Positions 1-8,005 of a stretch of DNA of 64,000 nt are shown here, one piece after another. Within the stretch, counting starts at the first letter, position 1, and each line of letters starts with the position of its first letter. Both the position numbers and the translations under genes were made by a program. The notes beneath the pieces were generated by a model. It did no database searches. It saw only the letters and a list, made by a program, of their open reading frames with translations, and was not told where the DNA came from. Source of the stretch: JAGCJX01 sp045638645 (GTDB lineage Bacteria; Bacteroidota; Bacteroidia; Bacteroidales; UBA932); NCBI GenBank assembly GCA_045638645.1, contig JAZUBU010000002.1, positions 62,001-126,000 of the forward strand, read 5' to 3'.

Positions 1-960
1 TACGCTCACGTTGACTGCCCTGGCCACGCCGACTACGTTAAAAACATGGTTACCGGTGCTGCGCAAATGGACGGTGCTATCCTCGTTGTAGCTGCTACTG
101 ATGGTCCGGTGCCCCAAACTCGTGAACACATCTTGCTTGCTCGTCAGGCAAACGTTCCTCGTATCGTTGTGTTCTTGAACAAAGTTGACTTGGTTGACGA
201 CGAAGAAATGGTTGAACTCGTTGAAATGGAAGTTCGTGAATTGTTGAGCTTCTACAACTTCGACGGTGACAACACCCCGATCATCCGTGGTTCTGCACTC
301 GGTGCATTGAACGGCGAACCGAAATGGGAAGAAAAAGTTATGGAATTGATGGCTTCAGTTGATGAATACGTTCCGATTCCGCCCCGTGAAAATGAAAAAC
401 CTTTCTTGATGCCTGTTGAAGACGTGTTCTCTATCACTGGTCGTGGTACTGTAGCAACTGGTCGTATCGAAACTGGTATCATCCACACTGGTGAAGAAAT
501 CCAAATTATCGGTTTGGGTGACGAACCTAAGAAATCAGTGGTTACCGGTGTTGAAATGTTCCGTAAGATTTTGGACCAAGGTGAAGCTGGTGACAACGTA
601 GGTTTGTTGCTCCGTGGTATCGACAAGAAAGAAATCAAACGTGGTCAAGTTATCGCTCGTCCTGGTACCATCACTCCTCACCGTAAATTCCAAGCTGAAG
701 TTTACGTATTGAGAAAAGACGAAGGTGGACGTCACACTCCTTTCCACAACAAATATCGTCCTCAATTCTTCATCCGTACTTTGGACGTTACTGGTGAAAT
801 CACCCTTCCTGAAGGAACTGACATGGTAATGCCTGGTGATAACGTAACCATCACTGTAGAATTGATCTACCCGGTTGCTATCAACGAAGGTCCCCGTTTC
901 GCTATCCGCGAAGGTGGTCGTACCGTAGGTGCAGGTCAAGTTACCAAATTGTTTGAATAA
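1..960 (+). CDS. tuf: Elongation factor Tu, 5' end cut by window edge
   Basis: GTPase that delivers aminoacyl-tRNA to the ribosomal A site. The reading frame is open from base 1, so the gene began upstream; about 75 N-terminal residues, including the P-loop, are missing. What remains starts just before the G3 motif DCPGH, followed by the G4 motif NKVD (about residue 60 of the fragment), the SALxAL-type G5 region, then beta-barrel domains 2 and 3 ending in GAGQVTKLFE, the normal EF-Tu C-terminus. A hairpin terminator and tRNA-Trp follow. Placement directly before tRNA-Trp, secE and nusG is the usual bacterial order. Identification is certain. Confidence 0.98.
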   Translation, partial: YAHVDCPGHADYVKNMVTGAAQMDGAILVVAATDGPVPQTREHILLARQANVPRIVVFLNKVDLVDDEEMVELVEMEVRELLSFYNFDGDNTPIIRGSALGALNGEPKWEEKVMELMASVDEYVPIPPRENEKPFLMPVEDVFSITGRGTVATGRIETGIIHTGEEIQIIGLGDEPKKSVVTGVEMFRKILDQGEAGDNVGLLLRGIDKKEIKRGQVIARPGTITPHRKFQAEVYVLRKDEGGRHTPFHNKYRPQFFIRTLDVTGEITLPEGTDMVMPGDNVTITVELIYPVAINEGPRFAIREGGRTVGAGQVTKLFE

Positions 961-981
961 TCTCAAGCAAAACATAAAATA

Positions 982-1010
982 GGGCTTGGCTCAAGTCAAG
1001 CCCATTTTTT
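982..1010 (+). terminator. Rho-independent terminator after tuf
   Basis: A GGGCTTG/CAAGCCC stem with an 8-base loop is followed by A and six T's. It lies 21 bases after the tuf stop and just before tRNA-Trp, so it should end or attenuate the tuf transcript. Confidence 0.8.
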
Positions 1011-1081
1011 AGGGGCATAGTTCAAGGGTAGAATAGCGGTCTCCAAAACCGTTGATGGGCGTTCGAATCGCTCTGCCCCTG
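1011..1081 (+). tRNA. trpT: tRNA-Trp (anticodon CCA)
   Basis: A 71-base cloverleaf. The acceptor stem pairs AGGGGCA with TGCCCCT, and the T-arm carries GTTCGAATC. The anticodon stem-loop is GGT-CTCCAAA-ACC, which gives anticodon CCA for tryptophan. The 3' CCA is not encoded. Position between tuf and secE is common across bacteria. Confidence 0.96.
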
Positions 1082-1091
1082 CTAAATTAAT

Positions 1092-1122
1092 ACAGATGGT
1101 TACGCATCTGTTATTATTTTTA
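1092..1122 (+). terminator. Possible terminator or attenuator between tRNA-Trp and secE
   Basis: An ACAGATG/CATCTGT stem with a six-base loop is followed by a T-rich run (TATTATTTTT). No TAnnTTTG promoter box is visible between here and secE, so the secE-nusG-ribosomal operon may depend on read-through of this hairpin or on a non-consensus promoter. Confidence 0.5.
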
Positions 1123-1171
1123 ATCGGTAATTGCAAAAGCTTCCACTGCCGTTACCACCAATACAAATAAA

Positions 1172-1366
1172 ATGAGCAAATTTAGTGTTTATCTAAAAGA
1201 TTCTTACACGGAACTGACCCAGAAAACGAGTTGGCCGACCTGGTCTGAACTCCAAAGTTCTGCGATTTTGGTTATGGTAGCTTCCGTAATCTTCGCACTC
1301 GTGATTGCTGCGATGGACTTCGTGTTCCGTCACTTGATGACTTTTATTTACAATTTGCTGTACTAA
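1172..1366 (+). CDS. secE: Preprotein translocase subunit SecE
   Basis: Small inner-membrane subunit that clamps SecY in the SecYEG protein-export channel. The 64-residue product has the short single-helix form seen in most bacteria other than enterics: an N-terminal amphipathic part (residues 1-30, with the conserved ELTQKTSWPTW-like stretch) and one membrane segment at about residues 31-56. It is followed after 6 bases by nusG, the standard partner order secE-nusG-rplK. Confidence 0.96.
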   Translation: MSKFSVYLKDSYTELTQKTSWPTWSELQSSAILVMVASVIFALVIAAMDFVFRHLMTFIYNLLY

Positions 1367-1372
1367 AAAGCT

Positions 1373-1936
1373 ATGGGTGATTTCGAAAAAAAGTGGTACG
1401 TGGTTCGTGCTGCGGGTGGGAAAGAAAAGAAAGCTAAGGAATTAATCGAGAACGAGATCAAAGTCTTGGGTCTCGGTCATTTAGTTTCTCAAGTACTCAT
1501 CCCGACCGAAAAGATTTTCCAAGTAAAGAATGGTAAGAAAGTAAGTTCGGAAAGAATTCTCTATCCGGGCTATATTATGCTTGAAGCCCACCTTACTGGA
1601 GAATTGCAGCACATCATCCGCAACATCACTCACGTATCGGGATTCCTCACGGAAAAAGACAGCAAAGATGGAAAAGACAAGAAACCTGTTCCGCTCCGTC
1701 AAGCAGAAGTAAATAAAATCCTCGGTCAAGTGGATGAGCTTCTTGGTCAAGAAGAAGAAAACATCACTCCGTTCATCGTTGGAGAAGCAGTCAAGATCAT
1801 TGACGGTCCCTTCAACGGATTTGACGGAACGATTGAAGAAGTGCTTCAGGACAAGAAGAAGATCAAGGTTATGGTCAAGATTTTCGGTAGAAAGACCCTT
1901 TTGGAATTAAATTTCGTTCAAGTAGTTAAAGAATAA
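1373..1936 (+). CDS. nusG: Transcription termination/antitermination factor NusG
   Basis: Binds the RNA polymerase clamp, increases processivity and couples transcription to Rho or to the ribosome. It is 187 residues long, with an NGN domain (KKWYVVRAAGGKE at the start, residues 5 to about 125) and a C-terminal KOW domain (about 135-187, with the turn DGPFNGFDGTI). An acidic and lysine-rich insert sits near residues 95-105. It starts 6 bases after secE and is followed by rplK, as expected. Confidence 0.97.
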   Translation: MGDFEKKWYVVRAAGGKEKKAKELIENEIKVLGLGHLVSQVLIPTEKIFQVKNGKKVSSERILYPGYIMLEAHLTGELQHIIRNITHVSGFLTEKDSKDGKDKKPVPLRQAEVNKILGQVDELLGQEEENITPFIVGEAVKIIDGPFNGFDGTIEEVLQDKKKIKVMVKIFGRKTLLELNFVQVVKE

Positions 1937-1953
1937 ATCAATCAGAAAACATT

Positions 1954-2400
1954 ATGGCTAAAGAAGTTGCCGCATTTATTAAATTGCAGATCAAAGGCGG
2001 AGCAGCCAATCCGTCACCTCCGGTAGGACCTGCTTTGGGTTCCAAGGGTGTGAACATTATGGCTTTCTGCAAGCAATTTAATGCTCGTACCCAAGACAAA
2101 GCCGGAAAAGTTTTGCCTGTGATTATCACCGTATACAGTGATAAATCATTTACGTTCGTAGTTAAGCAACCCCCGGTTGCTGTACAGTTGAAGGAAGCAG
2201 CTAAAGTTGCAACTGGTTCAGCTGAACCGAACCGTAAGAAAGTGGCTACCATCACTTGGGAACAAGTGAGAGCGATCGCTCAAGACAAAATGCCAGACAT
2301 GAATGCATTTACCTTGGGTGCAGCGATGAGAATGGTTGCCGGTACTGCAAGAAGTATGGGTATTCAAGTAGACGGAACGTTTCCTGCCGATGTAAATTAA
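1954..2400 (+). CDS. rplK: 50S ribosomal protein L11
   Basis: L11 forms the base of the ribosomal stalk and, with 23S rRNA, the GTPase-associated centre. The 148-residue protein begins AKEVAAFIKLQIKGG and carries the proline-rich PSPPVGPALG segment that is the hinge and thiostrepton-facing part of the N-terminal domain. The C-terminal RNA-binding domain ends ARSMGIQVDG. It lies 17 bases after nusG and 9 bases before rplA. Confidence 0.98.
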   Translation: MAKEVAAFIKLQIKGGAANPSPPVGPALGSKGVNIMAFCKQFNARTQDKAGKVLPVIITVYSDKSFTFVVKQPPVAVQLKEAAKVATGSAEPNRKKVATITWEQVRAIAQDKMPDMNAFTLGAAMRMVAGTARSMGIQVDGTFPADVN

Positions 2401-2409
2401 TCACACGCT

Positions 2410-3111
2410 ATGAGTAAATTAACTAAAAATCAAAGAATAGCTGTAGAGAAGGTTGATGCTACCAAACAATACAAATTGCTGGAAGCCTGCAAATTGGTGA
2501 AAGAAATCACTTACACCAAATTCGACGCTTCTGTGGATTTGGCAGTTCGTTTGGGTGTTGACCCTCGTAAAGCGAACCAAATGGTACGTGGCGTCGTGAC
2601 TCTTCCTCACGGAACCGGGAAACAGACTCGCGTATTGGTATTGTGTACACCTGACAAAGAAGCTGAAGCTCGTGAAGCAGGCGCTGATCACGTTGGGTTG
2701 GATGACTATATTGAGCAAATCAAAGGTGGTTGGACAGATGTGGATGTAATTATCTGTACCCCTTCTGTAATGGCTAAGATTGGTCCTATCGGTCGTATTC
2801 TCGGTCCCCGCGGCTTGATGCCGAACCCGAAAACCGGTACCGTTACTATGGACATTGCCAACGCTGTTAAAGAGGTGAAAGCTGGTAAGATCGACTTCAA
2901 GGTTGACAAGACCGGTATCGTTCACGCATCTATTGGAAAAGTATCATTCGATGCTCACCAATTGGCTGAAAACGCCCAAGAGTTGCTGAACACCATCTTG
3001 AAACTCAAACCTCAGGCCCTCAAAGGCACCTACGTGAAGAGCGTATACCTCTCTTCTACGATGAGCCCGGGTATCTGTATTGACAATAAAACTTTCAGTG
3101 CTGCTGAATAA
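2410..3111 (+). CDS. rplA: 50S ribosomal protein L1
   Basis: L1 forms the mobile stalk at the ribosomal exit site and in many bacteria represses its own operon by binding the mRNA. The 233-residue length matches the family. The signature region with GRILGPRGLMPNPKTGTV lies near residues 128-145. Gene order rplK-rplA-rplJ-rplL is canonical. I did not find a convincing L1-binding mimic in the mRNA leader. Confidence 0.98.
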   Translation: MSKLTKNQRIAVEKVDATKQYKLLEACKLVKEITYTKFDASVDLAVRLGVDPRKANQMVRGVVTLPHGTGKQTRVLVLCTPDKEAEAREAGADHVGLDDYIEQIKGGWTDVDVIICTPSVMAKIGPIGRILGPRGLMPNPKTGTVTMDIANAVKEVKAGKIDFKVDKTGIVHASIGKVSFDAHQLAENAQELLNTILKLKPQALKGTYVKSVYLSSTMSPGICIDNKTFSAAE

Positions 3112-3123
3112 TAATTTAGAGTT

Positions 3124-3645
3124 ATGAGAAGAGAAGAAAAAGCACAAATTATTGAAGCTATTGCAGCACAGTTGGAGCAAACCCCCGATTTCTATGTTAC
3201 TGACATTTCGGGTTTGAATGCAGAGCAAACCTCTGAACTTCGTCGCGCTTGCTTCGAGAAAGACATCAAACTGGTTGTCGTTAAGAATACCCTCCTGTCG
3301 AAGGTAATTGAAAAAGGTTCAGCTGAAGCTGCATCCTTGATCCCTACCCTCGCTGGTCCTACCGCAGTGATGTTTACCACAACTCCCAACGGTCCTGCTA
3401 AATTGATCAAAGAATTTGCAGAAAAGATGGGAAAACCGGTGTTGAAGAGTGCATTGGTTCAAGATTGCGCATACTTGGGCGCTGAAAACTTGGACGCTCT
3501 CGTGAACATCAAATCTCGCGAAGAACTCATTGGTGACATCATCACCTTGTTGCAATCACCTGCTAAGAACGTTATTTCTGCTTTGCAAGCTGCAGGCGGA
3601 GGAAAGATCGCAGGTCTTGTACAAACTTTATCAGAAAAAGAATAA
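3124..3645 (+). CDS. rplJ: 50S ribosomal protein L10
   Basis: L10 anchors L7/L12 dimers to the ribosome and is the usual autoregulator of rplJL. The 173-residue product starts MRREEKAQIIEAIAAQLEQ, has the conserved VVVKNTLL segment (about residues 43-50) and a C-terminal helix that should bind L12 dimers. It starts 12 bases after rplA. Confidence 0.97.
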   Translation: MRREEKAQIIEAIAAQLEQTPDFYVTDISGLNAEQTSELRRACFEKDIKLVVVKNTLLSKVIEKGSAEAASLIPTLAGPTAVMFTTTPNGPAKLIKEFAEKMGKPVLKSALVQDCAYLGAENLDALVNIKSREELIGDIITLLQSPAKNVISALQAAGGGKIAGLVQTLSEKE

Positions 3646-3675
3646 TAAATTAGAAACTATTAATTTTATAAAACA

Positions 3676-4050
3676 ATGGCAGATATCAAAAAACTTGCAG
3701 AAGAATTGGTAAATCTTACTGTAAAAGACGTTCAAGAATTAGCTCAAATTCTCAAAGAAGAATACGGAATCGAGCCTGCAGCAGCAGCTGTAGCAGTAGC
3801 AGCTCCCGCAGCAGCAGGTGCAGCAGCAGAAGCTGAGCAAACTCAATTTGACGTTATTTTGACCTCTCCCGGTCAAGCTAAATTGCAGATCGTGAAAGTG
3901 GTTAAAGAAATCACCGGTTTGGGTCTGAAAGAAGCTAAAGAACTCGTTGACAAAGCACCCGCTCCGATCAAAGAGAAAGTTTCAAAAGCCGAAGCTGAAC
4001 AAGTAAAAGCAGCACTTGAAGAAGCTGGTGGAGAAGTTGAAATTAAATAA
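3676..4050 (+). CDS. rplL: 50S ribosomal protein L7/L12
   Basis: Flexible stalk protein that recruits translation factors. It is 124 residues: an N-terminal dimerisation domain (1-32), an alanine-rich hinge (about 36-56) and a C-terminal factor-binding domain with GLGLKEAKELVDKAP. It starts 30 bases after rplJ. A strong hairpin with a T-run follows before rpoB. Confidence 0.98.
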   Translation: MADIKKLAEELVNLTVKDVQELAQILKEEYGIEPAAAAVAVAAPAAAGAAAEAEQTQFDVILTSPGQAKLQIVKVVKEITGLGLKEAKELVDKAPAPIKEKVSKAEAEQVKAALEEAGGEVEIK

Positions 4051-4077
4051 ACACACTAAATCCCTTTAGGGAATTCA

Positions 4078-4112
4078 GGATTAGAGTCTGAGAAAGACTC
4101 TAATCCTTTTTG
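4078..4112 (+). terminator. Hairpin terminator/attenuator between rplL and rpoB
   Basis: A perfect 12-bp stem (GGATTAGAGTCT paired with AGACTCTAATCC, loop GAGAA) is followed by five T's, 27 bases after rplL and 37 bases before rpoB. Since rpoB has no obvious promoter box here, this probably works as a partial terminator that sets the ribosomal-protein to polymerase ratio, as known for the rplL-rpoB gap in other bacteria. Confidence 0.85.
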
Positions 4113-4149
4113 TCGTTTTTTTAGTTATTTTCAACCAAACCCCAAAACA

Positions 4150-7100
4150 ATGTCGCAAAAAACAAATAATCAGCGGATTACATTCGCGACCTCAAAATCT
4201 CTCCTTGAGTACCCTGATTTTCTCGAGGTTCAATTGAAATCCTTCAAGGATTTCTTCCAATTGGACACCACCGCAGAAAATCGTCGTAACGAAGGATTGT
4301 TCAAGGTATTCCAAGAAATCTTCCCGATCACGGATACCCGCAATAACTTCGTGCTGGAGTTCATTGACTATTTCATTGATCCTCCGCGGTATTCCATCGA
4401 AGAGTGTCTGGAAAGAGGACTTACCTACAGCGTTCCCCTCAAGGCCAAGCTGAAACTTGACTGCAATGATCCTGAACACGAAGGATTTGAACCGACCGAC
4501 GAAGACGTGTACCTGGGTACCATCCCCTACATGACTCCTCGTGGTACGTTCGTTATCAATGGATCTGAACGCATCGTCGTATCACAATTGCACCGTTCAC
4601 CCGGCGTATTCTTTGGACAAAGCCTTCACGCCAACGGTACCAAATTGTACTCTGCCCGGATTATTCCTTTCAAAGGATCCTGGATTGAGTTTGCAACAGA
4701 CATCAACAATGTGATGTATGCATACATCGATCGTAAAAAGAAATTACCCGTAACCACCTTGCTCCGCGCAATCGGTTACGAGAGCGATAAAGATATTCTC
4801 GATATCTTCGGTCTGGCAGAAGAAGTGAAAGTCAACCGTACCAACCTGAAGAAGAACGTAGGCCGCAAATTGGCTGGACGTATCCTCAAGAAATGGAACG
4901 AAGACTTTGTGGATGAAGATACGGGAGAAGTGGTTTACATTGAGCGTAACGAGATCATCGTTGACCGCGAAACCATCCTGGAAGAAGATCATATCGAAAG
5001 TATTTTGGATTCGGGAGCTGAGACCATTCTCTTCCACACGGATAGCCCGGATGCAAACGACTTTGCGATTATTCACAATACCTTGCAGAAAGATACCTGC
5101 AACTCTGAAATCGAAGCGATTATCCATACCTACCGTCAGCTGCGCTCATCAGAACCGCCTGACGAAGCTACCGCTCGTGACGTTATCGACAAGTTGTTCT
5201 TCTCTGACAAACGTTACGACTTGGGAGAAGTGGGTCGTTACCGCTTGAACAAAAAACTCGGCTTGAATACGGCAAACGATATCCGCGTGTTGACCAAGCA
5301 AGACATCATTGAAATCATCAAATATTTGATTTCCTTGATCAATGCTCACGCTACTGTGGATGATATCGACCACTTGAGCAACCGCCGTATCCGCACCGTG
5401 GGTGAACAATTGGCCAACCAATTCAGCGTAGGTCTGACTCGGATGGCCCGCACCATCCGCGAACGGATGAACGTCCGCGACAACGAAGAATTCAAACCGA
5501 CCGACTTGATCAATGCGAAGACCCTGTCTTCTGTCATCAACTCGTTCTTCGGAACCAGCCAGTTGTCCCAATTCATGGATCAAACCAACCCGCTGGCCGA
5601 AATGACTCACAAACGCCGCCTTTCAGCCCTCGGTCCGGGAGGTCTTTCCCGCGATCGCGCAGGTTTTGAAGTGCGTGACGTTCACTATACCCACTACGGA
5701 CGTTTGTGTCCGATTGAAACCCCTGAAGGACCGAACATCGGTTTGATTTCATCCTTGTGCGTTTATGCCCGCATCAACGAACTCGGCTTCATTGAAACTC
5801 CCTACCGAAAAGTAAACAACGGTGTTGTGGATTTGAGCGCTGACGGATGTGTATACATGAGTGCTGAAGAGGAAGAAGAAAAGATGGTGGCACAAGCCAA
5901 CGCAAAAATTGCGGAAGACGGTACCATCGTTGATGAACGCATCAAATGCCGTTTCGAAGCAGACTATCCGGTTGTGAGCAAGGAAGATGTCCACTTGATG
6001 GACGTTGCTCCGAATCAGATTGCTTCCATCGCAGCATCGTTGATTCCTTTCTTGGAACACGACGACGCGAACCGTGCGTTGATGGGATCCAACATGATGC
6101 GCCAGGCTGTTCCTTTGATTAAACCCGAAGCTCCGATCGTAGGTACTGGTTTGGAAGGTGCAGTAGTACGCGATTCCCGTACCCAAGTAGTAGCAGAACG
6201 ACGCGGAGAAGTCGTATACGTGGATGCACGTGAAATCCACGTGAAATACGAACAAACTGACGACGAACGTTTCGTAAGTTTCTCTCCGGATGTTACAGTC
6301 TACAAACTTCCTTTGTACAGAAAGACCAACCAAAGTACCTCTATCTTGCTCAAACCGATTGTAAAACGCGGTCAACTCGTGGAACCGGGTCAAATCCTGA
6401 CCGAAGGTTACGCAACCGATAAAGGGGAATTGGCACTGGGTCGTAACTTGAAGGTAGCCTTCATGCCTTGGAAAGGTTACAACTTTGAGGACGCGATTGT
6501 GTTGTCAGAACGCATTATCCGTGAAGATATCTTCACCTCTATCCACGTGGATGAGTACATCATGGAAGTTCGTGATACCAAACGTGGTATGGAAGAATTG
6601 ACCTCGGATATCCCGAACGTCAGCGAAGAAGCTACCCGCGACCTGGACGAAAACGGTATCATCCGCATCGGTGCAAGCATTGAACCCGGTGATATCTTGA
6701 TCGGTAAGGTTACTCCGAAAGGGGAAAGCGATCCTTCTCCGGAAGAAAAACTCTTGCGTGCCATCTTCGGTGACAAAGCCGGTGACGTGAAAGATGCTTC
6801 TTTGAAAGCTTCCCCGTCCCTGTCTGGAACCATCATTGGAAAGAAACTGTACTCAAAGGTATTCAAAGACGGCAAACGTGGCCGCAGCGCGGACATCAAA
6901 GCAAAGACGGCAGAAGCAGAAAACAACTTCCACCTCAAAGCGAGTGCCCTCCGTGAAAAATTCCTGGATAAATTGATGATTCTCGTTGAAGGCAAACCTT
7001 CCAACGGAGTTTCAGACTTGTACGGTGCAACCATCATTGCAAAAGGTGAGACATTCCACCGTTCTGACCTGGAACGCATCAACTACGAAAATGTAAGTCC

Positions 7101-7968
7101 GATCAAGTGGACGGCTGATAAGAATACCAATGCTTTGATCCGCCAGTTGATCAACAACTACCTGATTGCATTCAAGGAATACGATGCAGAACTCAAACGG
7201 ATCAAGTACAACGTGACCATCGGAGATGAACTTCCCAACGGTATCATGCAATTGGCAAAAGTATATGTTGCGAAGAAACGTAAGATTCGTGTGGGTGATA
7301 AAATGGCAGGTCGCCACGGTAACAAAGGTATCGTTGCCAAAGTGGTTCGTGACGAAGACATGCCGTTCTTGGAAGATGGTAGCACCGTGGACATCGTATT
7401 GAACCCCTTGGGCGTGCCTTCACGTATGAACTTGGGTCAGATTTACGAAACCGTATTGGGTTGGGCTGGTAAAGAGCTCGGTACCAAATTCAGCACCCCG
7501 ATCTTTGACGGTGCATCGTTGGACGACATCTGCGAGTACACCGACAAAGCAGGTATTCCTCGTTACGGTCGTACCTTCCTCCGTGACGGTGGTACCGGTG
7601 AAATGTTCGACCAACCGGCAACTGTCGGCGTGATCTACATGATTAAGTTGGGTCACATGGTTGATGACAAGATGCACGCACGTTCCATCGGCCCGTACTC
7701 CTTGATTACGCAACAGCCGCTCGGTGGTAAAGCCCAATTTGGGGGCCAACGTTTCGGGGAAATGGAAGTTTGGGCACTCGAAGCTTTCGGTGCCTCCAAC
7801 ATCCTCCAAGAAATCCTTACCATCAAGTCTGACGACGTAACAGGACGCTCTCGCGCATACGAAGCAATCGTGAAAGGCGAACCGATGCCGACTCCGGGTA
7901 TTCCGGAATCACTCAACGTCTTGCTGCACGAATTGCGCGGCTTGGGCTTGAGCATCAAGTTAGATTAA
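4150..7968 (+). CDS. rpoB: DNA-directed RNA polymerase subunit beta
   Basis: Catalytic beta subunit of RNA polymerase, 1,272 residues. The rifampicin-binding cluster lies at about residues 468-500 and reads GTSQLSQFMDQTNP ... THKRRLSALGPGG. The positions matching E. coli Asp516, His526 and Ser531 are unchanged (Ser is residue 492 here), so the sequence looks rifampicin-sensitive at these sites. Later conserved blocks include FMPWKGYNFEDAI and GRHGNKGIVAK, and the C-terminus carries the GGKAQFGGQRFGEMEVWALEA-type motif. rpoC follows after 37 bases. Confidence 0.99.
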   Translation: MSQKTNNQRITFATSKSLLEYPDFLEVQLKSFKDFFQLDTTAENRRNEGLFKVFQEIFPITDTRNNFVLEFIDYFIDPPRYSIEECLERGLTYSVPLKAKLKLDCNDPEHEGFEPTDEDVYLGTIPYMTPRGTFVINGSERIVVSQLHRSPGVFFGQSLHANGTKLYSARIIPFKGSWIEFATDINNVMYAYIDRKKKLPVTTLLRAIGYESDKDILDIFGLAEEVKVNRTNLKKNVGRKLAGRILKKWNEDFVDEDTGEVVYIERNEIIVDRETILEEDHIESILDSGAETILFHTDSPDANDFAIIHNTLQKDTCNSEIEAIIHTYRQLRSSEPPDEATARDVIDKLFFSDKRYDLGEVGRYRLNKKLGLNTANDIRVLTKQDIIEIIKYLISLINAHATVDDIDHLSNRRIRTVGEQLANQFSVGLTRMARTIRERMNVRDNEEFKPTDLINAKTLSSVINSFFGTSQLSQFMDQTNPLAEMTHKRRLSALGPGGLSRDRAGFEVRDVHYTHYGRLCPIETPEGPNIGLISSLCVYARINELGFIETPYRKVNNGVVDLSADGCVYMSAEEEEEKMVAQANAKIAEDGTIVDERIKCRFEADYPVVSKEDVHLMDVAPNQIASIAASLIPFLEHDDANRALMGSNMMRQAVPLIKPEAPIVGTGLEGAVVRDSRTQVVAERRGEVVYVDAREIHVKYEQTDDERFVSFSPDVTVYKLPLYRKTNQSTSILLKPIVKRGQLVEPGQILTEGYATDKGELALGRNLKVAFMPWKGYNFEDAIVLSERIIREDIFTSIHVDEYIMEVRDTKRGMEELTSDIPNVSEEATRDLDENGIIRIGASIEPGDILIGKVTPKGESDPSPEEKLLRAIFGDKAGDVKDASLKASPSLSGTIIGKKLYSKVFKDGKRGRSADIKAKTAEAENNFHLKASALREKFLDKLMILVEGKPSNGVSDLYGATIIAKGETFHRSDLERINYENVSPIKWTADKNTNALIRQLINNYLIAFKEYDAELKRIKYNVTIGDELPNGIMQLAKVYVAKKRKIRVGDKMAGRHGNKGIVAKVVRDEDMPFLEDGSTVDIVLNPLGVPSRMNLGQIYETVLGWAGKELGTKFSTPIFDGASLDDICEYTDKAGIPRYGRTFLRDGGTGEMFDQPATVGVIYMIKLGHMVDDKMHARSIGPYSLITQQPLGGKAQFGGQRFGEMEVWALEAFGASNILQEILTIKSDDVTGRSRAYEAIVKGEPMPTPGIPESLNVLLHELRGLGLSIKLD

Positions 7969-8005
7969 GCAACAGGAGTATTTGACCATTTGAAACACCT
8001 ATAAT

